Below are positions 20,976-30,547 of a stretch of 64,000 nucleotides of DNA, one piece after another (the stretch's first letter is position 1; every line of letters starts with the position of its first letter). Where the stretch lies: positions 25,544,001 to 25,608,000 of the forward strand of contig CM060734.1 of the NCBI GenBank assembly GCA_030704615.1, read 5' to 3'. The notes beneath the pieces were generated by a model, which ran no database searches, was not told the DNA's origin, and saw only the letters and a list, made by a program, of their open reading frames with translations. Both the position numbers and the translations under genes were made by a program. The stretch is from Takakia lepidozioides. Its lineage: Eukaryota; Streptophyta; Takakiopsida; Takakiales; Takakiaceae.

Positions 20976-21827
20976 TCATACCCAGACTTTGGATTTACAC
21001 AGAAGGTCTGACAGCGGCCCCGTGATCTTGGCGAAATTTCTCACATACTTCCGGTAATAGGAGGCGAGTCCCAGGAAGGATCGCACTCCTGGGACCAAAG
21101 TTGGAGGCTCCCAGTCCAAGATCGCCCTCACCTTTCTGTCATCCATTTTGATCCCATCCTGTGTAATCACATGCCCCAGGAACTCCACTTTTGTGACCCC
21201 GAATTCGCACTTTGAAGCTTTGGCATACAGCTTCCCTTCCCGCAATTTCTGGAACACCCTTTTGAGGTGCTCCAGGTGCTCCTCCTTTGTTTTCGAGTAC
21301 ACCAAGATGTCGTCAATGTACACGATCACAAAGTCATCCAACCACTTCTGAAAAAGGCTGTTCATCAGCGTGCTAAAGGTCGCGGATGTGTTGGTGAGCC
21401 CAAAAGGCATCACCGAGAACTCATATGAACCATACCTTGTCCTGCACGCGGTCTTCTTCTCATCTCCTTCCGCCACTCGGATCTGATGATATCCGGAGCG
21501 CAAATCGATCCGGCTGAAATACTTCGCTCCTGCCAACCGATCGAAGAGGTCGTCGATCCTTGCCAAAGGGTACCGGTTCTTGATAGTCACCTTATTCAGA
21601 GCCCTGTAATCAACACACATCCGCAGCGTCCCATCCTTCTTATCTGCGAATAGCACCGGGGCTCTGTAAGGTGACTTACTCGGCCGGATGTACCCCTTTG
21701 ACATTAGATCCTTGAGCTGAGCCTTCAGCTCGACCAACTCTCTGTGGCTCAACCGGTAGGGCGCCTTGGCAGGAGGCTCCGATCCCGGTATCACCTCAAT
21801 CTTGTGGTCAACTCCTCTTCACGATGG
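20976..21827 (-). pseudogene. family Y pol: reverse transcriptase
   Basis: The RT domain copies element RNA to DNA in the cytoplasmic particle. Visible are [35 protein letters not shown] with the first catalytic aspartate, the [10 protein letters not shown] block (usually NAPATF) and an intact [12 protein letters not shown] motif, then the thumb region [12 protein letters not shown]. Two in-frame stops lie between the protease and RT (about 21813-21827; TAG and TGA), and a TGA ends it at 20976 where a tryptophan codon is expected. The frame itself is uninterrupted over the domain, suggesting young decay by point mutation. Confidence 0.95.
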
Positions 21828-22780
21828 CTAGCCGCTTGGTAAATCCTTCGGCATCACATCCTGATATTTCTCCAAAATCCCCTTGATCCAATCTGGGCTC
21901 GGCTCCCTATCGTCTCCTCCCTTCACTTGTCTTACGTAAAGCAAATACAGGGGCTCGTGTGGCTCCTCCACGGCCCACTCCTTTGCTGACAACAGGTGTA
22001 TTCGCCCTCCCACTGGGTTGGGCGTTTCTGACACTCTTAAAACTTCGCCACCATTCCCACACGGTAGCGTGACTATCCTCTTGCGGCCATCTATGACCGC
22101 TCCGGCTTTGCTCAAAAAAGTCATCCCCAAAATGAGATCCACTCCATCGATCTCGCAAATGGTGAATTTCTCGCGTCCCTCCCAACTCCCGAGCTGAAGA
22201 GGAACATCGAACGCCAACCTCGTCGCCAATTGTGGTTCTCCTTTGGCAGAACGCACTTCAATGGAGGCCCCCACATCACTTGTCGGGAGCCCCAGCTTCC
22301 GTGCCATTGCCGGTGTCATGAAGGAGTGCGACACTCCTGTGTCCACCAACAACGACACATTAGTTCCGGAGATTATCCCACTCACAAACATTAACTGACT
22401 CTTACGCAAGGCGCCAGTTTCCCGATACAACTCACAAGAGTAGTTGCCTAGCTTGCAAGTCTTGGTGACCACCGCCTCTATCAAACGGAAAATGGAATCT
22501 TCGGACAGCTCTGTGGCCGCCCGAGTCATGTTCAATTGTCGGGGTTTTGTGCACTTCTTGGCCATGTGCCCGGGCTCCCTGCAATTAAAGCACACTTCAT
22601 CAAAGGTCGCCTTTTGTTCGCCATAAGCCGTCGCACCTGATTTTCCTTTCGGAACACCGGGTATCGCCTTGGCGTGTGAAGGCCCTCCCTTTGATTTCCA
22701 TATGCCATTGTCGTCGCGTGGCCTATCCCACTTCTTTTCTGGTCGGAAGGAGTCACCCTCCCGCCGAGTCTTCTTGTGGT
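21828..22780 (-). pseudogene. family Y gag zinc knuckle and protease
   Basis: The frame contains a CFNCREPGHMAKKC knuckle (CX2CX4HX4C), which binds RNA, and about 100 residues later a retropepsin-type motif LLVDTGVSHSF with the catalytic aspartate in DTG. A downstream ILGMTFLSKAG segment is the usual second protease strand. A frameshift at about 22785-22790 separates it from gag: the upstream frame stops at AARS, whereas an alternative frame reads on to the knuckle without stops. The DLPSG-stop at 21828 marks the first inactivating stop before RT. Confidence 0.93.
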
Positions 22781-23611
22781 TCAGCTCCGTGCGGCCTTGT
22801 CTTTCGCCCTAGGGACATCCGAGAAACATTCAGCCCTTTCAATTGCCTCGTTCAAAGTCTTAGGTGGCTTCTCCTTCAACTTCCGCCTGGCCCATGGGGC
22901 CAGTCCCGCCACAAAGTTGAAGACCATTTCTGGTTCTGCCATGTCCGTGACTTTGAGCAACAGCACATTGAAAGCCTGAATATATCCCCGAATGTCATCC
23001 GTTTGCTTCAAATTCCTCATCTTGTCCCGGGCGAGCCAGGACGCATTGAGGGGCACAAACTGTCTCTTCATAAGTTCCTTGAACCCACCCCAGCTCAAGG
23101 TTTCTGTGTTTGGACCTTGGTCGTGAAGGCGTTTCTGCCACCATTGTTGAGCATAGCCCCTCAAATAGGTGGGAGCCACTTCCACCCGATCCTCGTCACT
23201 CAACTTGGCCGCCCGGAAGTACTGCTCTAGCTCCAAGAGCCAGGTGTTGAGTGCCTTCCGATTTTGGATGCCCTCGAAGGTGCCGGGTTCCTTAGGCTTC
23301 ACCTTAAACTTTGTCTTAGTGGAAGTGGCATTAGCTGCCTTCAACACGTCTTTCAACGTCCCGCCAAACTGCGCCAACAACCCTTCCCAAAAGGCTGCTG
23401 GCATGGGAGGCATCTGTTGGTCTGTCGGAGCTCTCAGGAATTCCTCAGGCTCCGACTCCTCAGATTCCTCCTGTTCTTGAGCGGCCTCGCTTCCAAAAGT
23501 ATGCATCGCTTCCTCAAATGGCCGCTTTGGTGACACGTCATCCCCATCGGGCTCACCAAGATCATTATCTTTCGGGCCGTTCCGCTTTCGTTTTGGCTTG
23601 CCCGACCCCAT
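22781..23611 (-). pseudogene. family Y gag (capsid region)
   Basis: Start chosen at ATG 23611, about 40 bp after the primer site, giving MGSGKPKRKRNGPKD; longer upstream reading runs through LTR and primer site and is rejected. A basic N-terminus and an acidic EEEF/ESEEE-like segment precede the retrotransposon gag fold: FEGIQNRKALNTWLLELEQY, LRGYAQQWWQKR and FKELMKRQFVPLN, ending at RAECF. Gag packages the genomic RNA. It terminates at a frameshift near the expected gag-knuckle linker, so the zinc knuckle is no longer fused. Confidence 0.95.
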
Positions 23612-23653
23612 GATGAGGCCGATCCCAAGGACGATCGCGTACTGAACTCTAAG

Positions 23654-23665
23654 CTCTGATACCAA
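23654..23665 (-). promoter_or_regulatory. primer-binding site for tRNA-iMet
   Basis: The minus strand reads TGGTATCAGAGC, complementary to the 3' end of plant initiator methionine tRNA, two bases after the 5' LTR end. It is where minus-strand DNA synthesis starts, and it fixes the orientation of the element. Confidence 0.95.
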
Positions 23666-23667
23666 GT

Positions 23668-24392
23668 GTCGCGCACCTAACTTCGGTAAGCTCCCCTTCA
23701 AGTCATAGTTACTCGCTTTGATGCGCGCGCCTAATTCCCAACTCGGCCGCCGGGCCAACTCAGAGCTTCGGCTGCTCACCGGGACATAACGGTCCCCCTT
23801 TACTCTTCAAAAAGACCCTCCACCAATTTGGGCCTAGTGGAAATTCCCTTTGGTAGATGGCAGTCCAGAATAGCTCCCCACTCCTTGGTTGCTTTCCGGC
23901 TCGCTCGCTTACTCACTAGCTTTTGGTCACCAACGGGCTTGCACCATTCTCGGGGTTACTACTCCTTATATATACTTCTGTGACTGTCCGCGGGGGTTCC
24001 ACAAACAACACCATCCTTTTATGGCGAACCACCACGAAGACCCTCGATTCCCGGTGATGAGTCGCGGTGAGTCTTGGCCTACCCACCACGGCCCCATTGG
24101 ACCGTGATGAGTCCCAAGACTCCCCACGACTCCCACCACAACGTCTCCGCCCCATGGTGAGTCCTATGCCACCCCCACTAAGTCCCACTAAGCTACCACC
24201 ACCCCTTGTGGAGCCACCCCCACCGCAACCCGGTGTGCGGGGCTCCACTTAGTGAGCGCCTCCGCCTCCTTGAGTGCCTTGGGCACTCAAGGGTGTTTCA
24301 GCCCCCCGTACCTATTGCTGCCACGGCCCCCACCACAGGGGCAGCCCCTCTGCGTCCCGACCCTCTGCCCTCAAGGCAAAGGGCCGCGACAC
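23668..24392 (-). repeat. family Y 5' LTR (right, as drawn)
   Basis: 725 bp with TGTCGCG...CGCGACA ends, equal in length to the partner LTR. It drives transcription leftwards through gag-pol. The CGGCA duplication follows at 24393. Confidence 0.97.
23965..23974 (-). promoter_or_regulatory. TATA-like box in family Y 5' LTR
   Basis: The minus strand reads TATATATAAGG, conserved in the other LTR copies (TATATATAGGG in 9428-9912 and 41652-42375). Position within the LTR fits an RNA polymerase II promoter; function is inferred. Confidence 0.6.
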
Positions 24393-26096
24393 GGCATGAC
24401 CTCAGAAGGGTCTCGGCGATCTGAGAAGCATTGGTACTCGGATATAGCTCTCTCTGCATGATTCGGCGGAGCCAGTCGCATGAGCACTCGCACGAGGCCG
24501 GCCTTGGCATCAGCGTCGTCTCGGAGCATGGTATTGTCAAGCAAGAATGGATTGAGCAAAGCCCCCGCATAATGTAAGTCCGTTCGAACCATCGAACGAC
24601 AGTCGTAAAATGCATCCTCAGCACTGTCCACAAGTTCAGGTTCCAAGGAGAAGGGAGGATGCCTCAAGGATTGGACGTGCTTTTCAAGATTTTGTATTAG
24701 TAACCATGCCTTGCCCATTACTGGTTGCTTTCTATCAAACTCCCGCAAGACGATTAACACCGGCTCTACCATATAAACAAAGTTTTCACATTTCTTCCAG
24801 AAATCATCGCTGCGAATGCTATTTTGAACTTTTCGACTTTTGCCCAATGACTTGGCTTTTCTGGAGTCCCGCAATGTCGGTGTGTACGCATCCCATTGAG
24901 GATTGATGATGGTGTGCTCCAGACTGTTCTTCACCGTCACCAACCGATCCACCATCAAGAAGTTAGTGACAAAATGAGTTTCGCCTGGATTGCGGAGGCT
25001 GTATTTGGGTTCGTGCCTCCTATATATTGCCAAAGGGATGTGGTGTGTGCGGATGAACGACACAATAGTCTTCGCTCGCTTGACAAGTTGTTTCACCCAT
25101 TGTTCTTTTCCCCAATCTTCCAAAAGGAGGTCAAGGATATGAGCAGCACAACCTTGATAGTACATATGGGGATAACGTGCCAACAATATGTCTGCAATGT
25201 TTATCATGTTAGCGACATTGTCTGTGCATATTTGCATGATTCTATCACTTCCGATCTGTTCGATGAAGTCCGTCAATAGTTGGTATTGAGAACGTTCATC
25301 TTTCTTCTCGCCGCTAGTGTCGACCGATCCCAAAAATTGTTCCCCAGCTGGACATACGAGCATGACATTGAACAACGATATGTTTGTAATAGAACTCCAA
25401 CCATCGGCATATATAGTGCTTTCATATTTTCTGATGCACTCGCCCGTCCTATCGTTGACCTTTTGGGTAAGCTCGGTCATGGCGTCTTCTAGCAATCCTG
25501 TGCGGAGATTGTGATAAGTCAGAGGCACGTACGTGGATCTGGACTCCGAGGTTGCTCTAACGGCAGAAACAAATGCCGGAAGCCTTGTCACATTAAATGG
25601 TATGTTGGCCTCGAAGAAAAACTGCGCCCATTTTTTATCCAACTGTCTTTTCGCAGACAAATTAAGACCTTCCTGCATGGATTGCTGCCGTAATCCTCTA
25701 CTTCGTTGAAGTGGTAGGGGTACAAAGAGGTGTTGAAGCAGATGTTGCTCCGGCACAACCCACTTGTCCAAGGACACCCGAAGCCGCACAATAGTCGCCC
25801 TGGGTACTAATCGGGGCATCCTGACGGGAAGATGGAGTGTTCTGCTGAGAGGTCATGTCCAGATCCAAAGACATTGGAATATTGCCTCCACACTGGGCAA
25901 AGTGGCTTTTTACCTGCATAGATGCTTTAGGGCATAAACCCACCCGAGCGCTCTTCACACCTTTATAGCCGAGGTGAGCGAACAACCGATCCTTACGATA
26001 AGAAAGCTTTAATCCACATAGGTTGCACTCAACACTACCAGTGGCACTGACAGTGTTCGGGATTGCCGTATACCAAGGGCTCCATTCCTCCCTCAT
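24393..26096 (-). pseudogene. hAT transposase, N-terminal part (BED finger and catalytic region)
   Basis: Translation from ATG 26096 gives a BED-type zinc finger (VECNLCGLKLSYRKDRLFAH, then C at VGLCPK), which binds DNA. A frameshift near 25.7-25.8 kb leads to the catalytic half, with YADGWSSITN (first D), IMQICTDNVANMINIADILL (second D), YYQGCAAHILDLLLEDWGK and the helical insertion. This DUF659-like layout is typical of plant hAT elements. Translation reaches SEVMP, then the family Y LTR interrupts. The C-terminal dimerisation region follows at 17433 and would join in frame if the insertion and one target copy were absent. Ends of the hAT element itself were not found. Confidence 0.92.
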
Positions 26097-26243
26097 CTTC
26101 CCCCTGGGACCTAGCTATGCAAGCAACAAAAAACAGTCACCTATAAATGAACGTGTTGTGAATGTAGAGTGCAATGCGATAGCCCAACACTTCTACATCT
26201 GTCAGCAACCCAAGTGGGTCGATGTGGGTTGTAGTGTTGAGCT

Positions 26244-27435
26244 TATACACAATCTGCTGTCCATTTCTTAATATGGATTTTGGTATGGCTCATAGATGTA
26301 GTGGCTTGTTGATGGGCCTCCCTAGTAAGGGTGGTAAGGAGGTTGCGGACTGGTTTAGGATCGGGAGGGTTGGGGATGGGATGTACCAGCCAGAACGGGT
26401 GGATATGTGCAGTGTGGATAGGGTCGTTGGTGGGGTCGACAAAGGGTTCAAGAGCGCAAGTTTGAGCGAGGAGGTCAGCCTCCTCGTTACCAGCGATGCT
26501 GGTGTGTGAGCGGACTAGCGGATGGGTTGGTCCAGGGATAGAGCAAGAGAGGCTATGGCGGAAATAAGGTTGCGATCCAGATGGTGATGTTGTGAAGAGG
26601 GACAAGAGAGGTGGTTACGAATAAGATAGAGTGATGTAAGACTATCCGTGAAGATATAGTGTGGGGGGGAAAATGAGGGGAGTTGGGAGAGAGCTTCATA
26701 GATGGCCATAAGCTCAGCACGGAGTATGGTGGCAGGTCCAGGGAGTCTGTAAGCCGTGCCCTAGTTTGAGGCAGCATGATACACGCCATAACCGGCGTTG
26801 GATCCTTGAGGGATCCATCAGTATAGTGCGAGTGAAGCAAAGGATATTTAAGGGGCATAAGTTGGTGAGATGGTGGGGGGGGGTGTCCGGTGTAGGTAGG
26901 GGGTTAGGGGAGGGGCGTAGTGGCGCTTTGGCCCAGGCTTTGCTCTTGTTGATTTTGGGATTTGGTCCGGTTGGTGTTTGGACTATGGAGTGGGGAGTAA
27001 GGAGTAGGGTGTAGGTCGGCGGTGATCGTGAGGCCGTGCGTACTTGTGAGTAGATGGCCCAGGCGGGCGCGTATCGTTTGGGATATGGGAGGAGAGGATG
27101 CATGCTGGACATGTAGGAGTAGGGTGAGGGTTGGTTCTGTACGTTGGAGATATTTAGAGAAAAGTGGGTTATAAGAGTATTTAAGTTGGTCTGGCTCAAT
27201 GGAAGCTAGGAGTGTGGTGTCAGGCGGAAGTTATAGTAAGGGGTGGGGGTTGTCCGGGGAGCGCTGGAGGTTAGTATGAGGATAGTAACAGAGTAGGTGA
27301 GGTATGGGCCGTGTGATTGTGGCCAATGATGATGAATTGCGAGCCATGACTGCTGAGTTCAAGGGTGACACCTCATAGCCCTCTAACCAGGACTTAAGGG
27401 ATTTGATTCGTCGGGAACTCATTACGTAGTAAGTT
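26244..27435 (-). pseudogene. RNase H-bearing retroelement fragment, copy 1
   Basis: Minus-strand frames give an RNase H domain broken by frameshifts: HYTDGSLKDP (D), GYGVYHAAS, LRAELMAIYEALSQ (E), YIFTDSLTSLYLIRNHL (D), and VRSHTSIAGNEEADLLAQ (H and last D). Such a domain late in the polyprotein is typical of LINE-type retroelements. Upstream (about 27000-27435) is a segment shared with 37.3-37.5 kb: QLKYSYNPLFSKYLQRTEPT here, QLKYVHIPPLPKYLRQREPT there. At least three frame changes make it non-functional. It ends at about 27435, just upstream of the lipase exon. No reverse transcriptase is visible in this copy. Confidence 0.75.
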
Positions 27436-27661
27436 AACCATATGCTATGTATTTGTCTTGCAGGAATCTATCCTTCTCTCTCTTTCCCTTTGCTCCTTCG
27501 GTGGATGGAATGAGTTTCTTTCCTGCTGCGTGGAGTTCATTTGTTTTTTGCTTGACAACTAGTTGTGATCGTTCAGTCCCTTTCTCTATCTCATGTCAGA
27601 CATTTAGCATTGTTGATGTCTTGTTCTCATCTACGTCCGTTAGATACTTGTTTTTGTGTAG

Positions 27662-27823
27662 AGGATGATTTCACTTGAACAGGGTGGATACAATTGGGTA
27701 ATCAATCTGCCCCAAGAATCGTTGGCATATATGCTGGCAGATCAAGGATTTGATGTATGGATCGGCAACACGCGTTGCAATTTGTGGAGCCACGGCCACG
27801 TTTCCTATTCAACCAGCGACGCA
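27662..27823 (+). CDS. exon of an acid lipase (AB-hydrolase-associated lipase)
   Basis: The exon encodes NWVINLPQESLAYMLADQGF then DVWIGNTRCNLWSHGHVSYS, the conserved region just before the nucleophile elbow in plant and animal acid lipases (family text: LAdxGyDVWlGNxRGtxWSrxH). These enzymes hydrolyse triacylglycerols or sterol esters. I place the ends at an acceptor after TTTTTGTGTAG (27661) and a donor GTACGT at 27824, within GACGCA. Two differences stand out: the usual R-G after GN is R-C, and SYSTSDA replaces the usual SYSxxD tail. Other exons are not recognised nearby, where repeats intervene, so whether the gene is intact is unknown. Confidence 0.78.
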
Positions 27824-28243
27824 GTACGTTCTGTTGCCACCTGCTTGATGTCTTCCTGATGTTTACAAGGTTCTTGGGAGAGTCAGCTTGGTCTTAGCAG
27901 GCCGCGTTTCAATCTCTGCCCGCTCAGCTGCACCGTGGTGGTTCTCACAGACCAATCCGACATTACCTAACTACAGACACAAGCAACACACACAAGAGGT
28001 CCTCTTGGGTTCATGGTCAGTCAAATCCTCCATGGGTTATGACACAAGGTCGAGGACAATGTGGTGAGAGAACCTTCTTCTTTGACCTATTTCAACCTAA
28101 TTTGCCCTCTCATCAGACTCAGCCCTGAATTTGCATATTGAAGTATGTAAGTTAGCTCGTTGGGTGGATCTATGGTGGTTTGGAGTGACTTTGATGTTAC
28201 TGCCGATGTGGTAGCAGGAAAGTATCCAAAAACATATAACTGA

Positions 28244-28326
28244 GATGAGGAGAAGCTTTGGAATGAACACTTTTCCGACCCCGTCAATGGTGGGACAATG
28301 GAGACAAAAAGGTGAATGCCTGTTGG
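28244..28326 (+). pseudogene. PDF-motif block 1 (frameshifted)
   Basis: DEEKLWNEHFSDP is followed, after a one-base loss, by QWWDNGDKKVNAC in the next frame. The combined pattern LW..xF.DP..WWDNR..K.N matches the PDF motif of OSB proteins, which bind single-stranded DNA in plant organelles. The frameshift makes this copy unable to encode the motif. Confidence 0.55.
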
Positions 28327-28459
28327 ACTACAGAGAGAAGCAGATGCAATTCAGAATTTTGCAAGTTAGCTGGTTGAGTGAACCTTTCATAGTTTGGATT
28401 GACTTTGATATGATACTGCCAATGCGACAACATGAAACTATCCAGAAACAGGTAACAGA

Positions 28460-28557
28460 GACGAAGAGCTGTGGAATGAATACTTTTTTGACCCCAGTCA
28501 ATGGTGGGACAATCGAGGCAAAAAGGTGAATGCCTGTTGGATTACAGAGAGTAACAG
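28460..28557 (+). CDS. PDF-motif block 2 (open)
   Basis: The frame is open through DEELWNEYFFDPSQWWDNRG then KKVNACWITESNR. The tryptophans, DP and WDNR of the OSB PDF motif are present. In OSB proteins, one to three such motifs follow an OB-fold and bind single-stranded mitochondrial or plastid DNA. No OB-fold exon is seen, so it may be one exon of a larger gene or a stray copy. Flanks match the other blocks. Confidence 0.5.
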
Positions 28558-28696
28558 ATGCAATTGAGCATATGAACTAGTGTGAGAAGTTGAGTTGGGT
28601 GTTTCCTAGAACAAATGAAGGCTGTCACTGTCAGCTGCTAGCAGCAAGGCAATGATGTATGCATGATTTGTGCAGAGGCAGTGATAGCTGAAGGAA

Positions 28697-28745
28697 CCAA
28701 CCCCAATAAATCGTGGGACAATGGAGACAAAAAGGTGAATGCTCC
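28697..28745 (+). pseudogene. PDF-motif block 3 (partial)
   Basis: Only the second half is present: NKSWDNGDKKVNA, with R changed to G as in block 1. The 5' half is missing, so it is a truncated duplicate. Confidence 0.45.
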
Positions 28746-29715
28746 TTTGATTTTTCTTTATCATTAGTTGTTGTTTTCCCTTGGAGCCTTGGCACTCAAT
28801 CTGGGTATATTGTTCAATCTACTGGTTATTGTAAGGTTTGTGTGGCTTCTTTATGCAGTATCTGCAACTGCCTTCTTTCCTTCTTTCTATATGTCCAAGC
28901 AGCAGCTTGGTGGCTGTCGGTCGGTCTTGGCAGGTCAGATATCTCTCGCTGTTTATTTGCTTGATAGGCTTGGCAGACTCCAGATCTGTCCATGGGTCAT
29001 GAACACAAGGTCAAGGACAATGTGGTAAGGGCACCTTCTTCTTCGATCTATCAGCCTGTTTTGCCCTCTCATCAGACTCGGCCCTGAGATGCATATTGAA
29101 TTCTGTAAGTTAGCTTGTTGGGTGGATCTGTGGTGGTTTGGGGTGACTTTGACAAGTAGGGTTGGGTTGTTTGCTGGAAGAACTTCATGCCGTCAGTGTC
29201 AGCTGCTAGTAGCAAGGCTGGGGATGTATTCATGATTGTACATAGGCAAGGATAGCTGAAGGACCAGGGATAGAGGTCCAGATTCATCCAAGAGGGTTGG
29301 ATTTCAAACAAGTTTAGGGTCTGATTCCCTGTGGATCAGTAGCTACAAGTGGGTACATGGTCAACTGGAAACAGTAGCGGCAATAGCACAATTGGTAGAA
29401 CAAGGCACTGCTAATGAAGGTACCTTCTTCAACACACCTCCCCCCTATTTTTCCCTGCTATCAGAGTTCGTCCCTACATTTTTATGTTGAATTCTGCAAG
29501 TTAGCTCGTTGGTGGATCTATGGTGGGAGAGTTAGCTTGGTCTTAGCAGGCCATGTTTCAATCTCTGCCTGTTTTGCCACAACAGCATCGGCACAATTGA
29601 TAAAATTAGGCACTGCTAATGAAGGCACCTTCTTCAACACATTTCACCCTGTTTTTCCCTCTTATCATAATTGGCCCTAAATTTTCATGTTGAATTCTGC
29701 AAGTTAGCTGGTTGA

Positions 29716-29901
29716 GTGAACCTTAAACTTCGACATGATACTACCAATGTGACAATAGGAAAGTATCCAGAAACAGGTACCAGAGACGAGGAGAAGCTGT
29801 GGAATGAATACTTTTCTGACCCCAATCAATGGTGGGACAATCGAGGCAAAAAGGTGAATGCCTGTTGGATTACAGAGAGTAGCAGACGCAATTCAGCATA
29901 G
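29716..29901 (+). CDS. PDF-motif block 4 (open, best preserved)
   Basis: A 61-codon frame includes GKYPETGTRDEEKLWNEYFS followed by DPNQWWDNRGKKVNACWITE. The OSB-type features are complete: LW, F, DP, WWDNR and the lysine that follows. The residues before it (from 29716) come from a repeated block and may be intronic. Stop at 29899. Preservation of the frame here and in block 2, while blocks 1 and 3 are broken, suggests these two could be real exons of one OSB-like gene; this is inference. Confidence 0.5.
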   Translation: MNLKLRHDTTNVTIGKYPETGTRDEEKLWNEYFSDPNQWWDNRGKKVNACWITESSRRNSA

Positions 29902-29996
29902 GAACTAGTGTGATAAGTTGAGTTGGGTGTTTCCTAGAACAAATCTAGGCTATCATTGTCAGCTGCTAGCAGCAAGGCAAGGTTGTATGCATGACC

Positions 29997-30488
29997 CATG
30001 GTTGTGGGAAACCAATAGGCATCGTTTAGTGCTTGGTTAGAATAACAACATTGAATAAAGCTTTTCACATGATACTCTGGGTTTTCATGTGCTTCCCCGG
30101 AGAACCAAGGCAAATGCTTGGGTAGCGTTAGCGGGGGCAGGCCTGCCGGAACCACAATAGGTACCTCAGGAGGTCCTGGGATATGTGCCATGGTTGACAC
30201 TAACGACGGCGAAGGGCTCCTTGACCTTGCCGGTGGTGTATAAGGGGGACTAGATATAGGGGAAACCACTCGTGAACACTCGATGTCCGAAGAGCTTTCG
30301 GTGTTCTCTCCTTCCCACTCTATCTTATCCAAACTTCTAGTTTCTGAGTCTGAGTCTGGACTTCATGCCGGGTTCTTCCCTAGCAACTGATCTCGGACGG
30401 CTTCTCTAGCCAGTCTTCTTTGCAACCTAGTATCAAAAGATATGCTATCTAGGCTTGGGAGTGTGGCTCTTGATCCTGAGCTAGACAT
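29997..30488 (-). pseudogene. family A/B gag, N-terminal part
   Basis: Start at ATG 30488 (MSSSGSRATLPSLDSISFDT) and open apart from one TGA at about 30364-30366. A serine-proline-rich stretch (PPYTPPARSRSPSPS) leads into PKHLPWFSGEAHENPEYHVK, the usual beginning of a gypsy capsid domain (x-F-x-G-x-x-x-P). The capsid continues only a few dozen codons before the element is cut at about 29997. The protein would package element RNA. The start is supported by the unbroken frame and by the pre-gag stop just upstream. Confidence 0.75.
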
Positions 30489-30547
30489 ACACTCATTGCT
30501 ATGTTGATGAGGATTCCCCTACTTCAGCCTGCACTAAAAGACCTATA

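Larger units (their letters stand above)
17434..24392 (-). mobile_element. complete Ty3/gypsy chromovirus (family Y), 6,959 bp
   Basis: Both ends are defined: two 725-bp LTRs (17434-18158, 23668-24392) with TGTCGCG...CGCGACA termini, a tRNA-iMet primer site beside the 5' LTR, gag, and a pol in the order protease, reverse transcriptase, RNase H, integrase, chromodomain. The 5-bp CGGCA flanks both sides (17429-17433 and 24393-24397), a target-site duplication of the size usual for Ty3/gypsy. The target is the coding region of a hAT transposase. LTRs differ at only a handful of sites by eye, so insertion is fairly recent, yet pol carries a frameshift, three stops and an 11-bp deletion, so this copy is not autonomous. 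Confidence 0.97.
27874..29996 (+). repeat. mosaic of duplicated intron/exon blocks
   Basis: Three kinds of block recur in changing order. Block 1 (GCTTGGTCTTAGCAGGCC...TTTCAATCTCTGCC) is at about 27880 and 29530, with a partial copy near 28920. Block 2 (CACAAGGTC(G/A)AGGACAATGTGG to TTGGGTGGATCTRTGGTGG) is at 28029-28195 and 28991-29150, and its 3' half again near 29440 and 29640. Block 3 carries the PDF motif (listed separately). A tail with GTCAGCTGCTAGCAGCAAGG is at about 28637, 29197 and 29958. The last copy is cut at about 29996 by the family A/B element. The pattern implies repeated local duplication and loss. Confidence 0.85.

Noticed and set aside
23612-23779. Longer gag start at 23779
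   Set aside because: The extension translates the LTR end and primer site; the ATG at 23611 directly precedes a typical gag N-terminus.
24298-24392. C-terminal extension of the hAT ORF through CRGPLP
   Set aside because: These codons are LTR sequence; the hAT frame really resumes at 17433 after the insertion.
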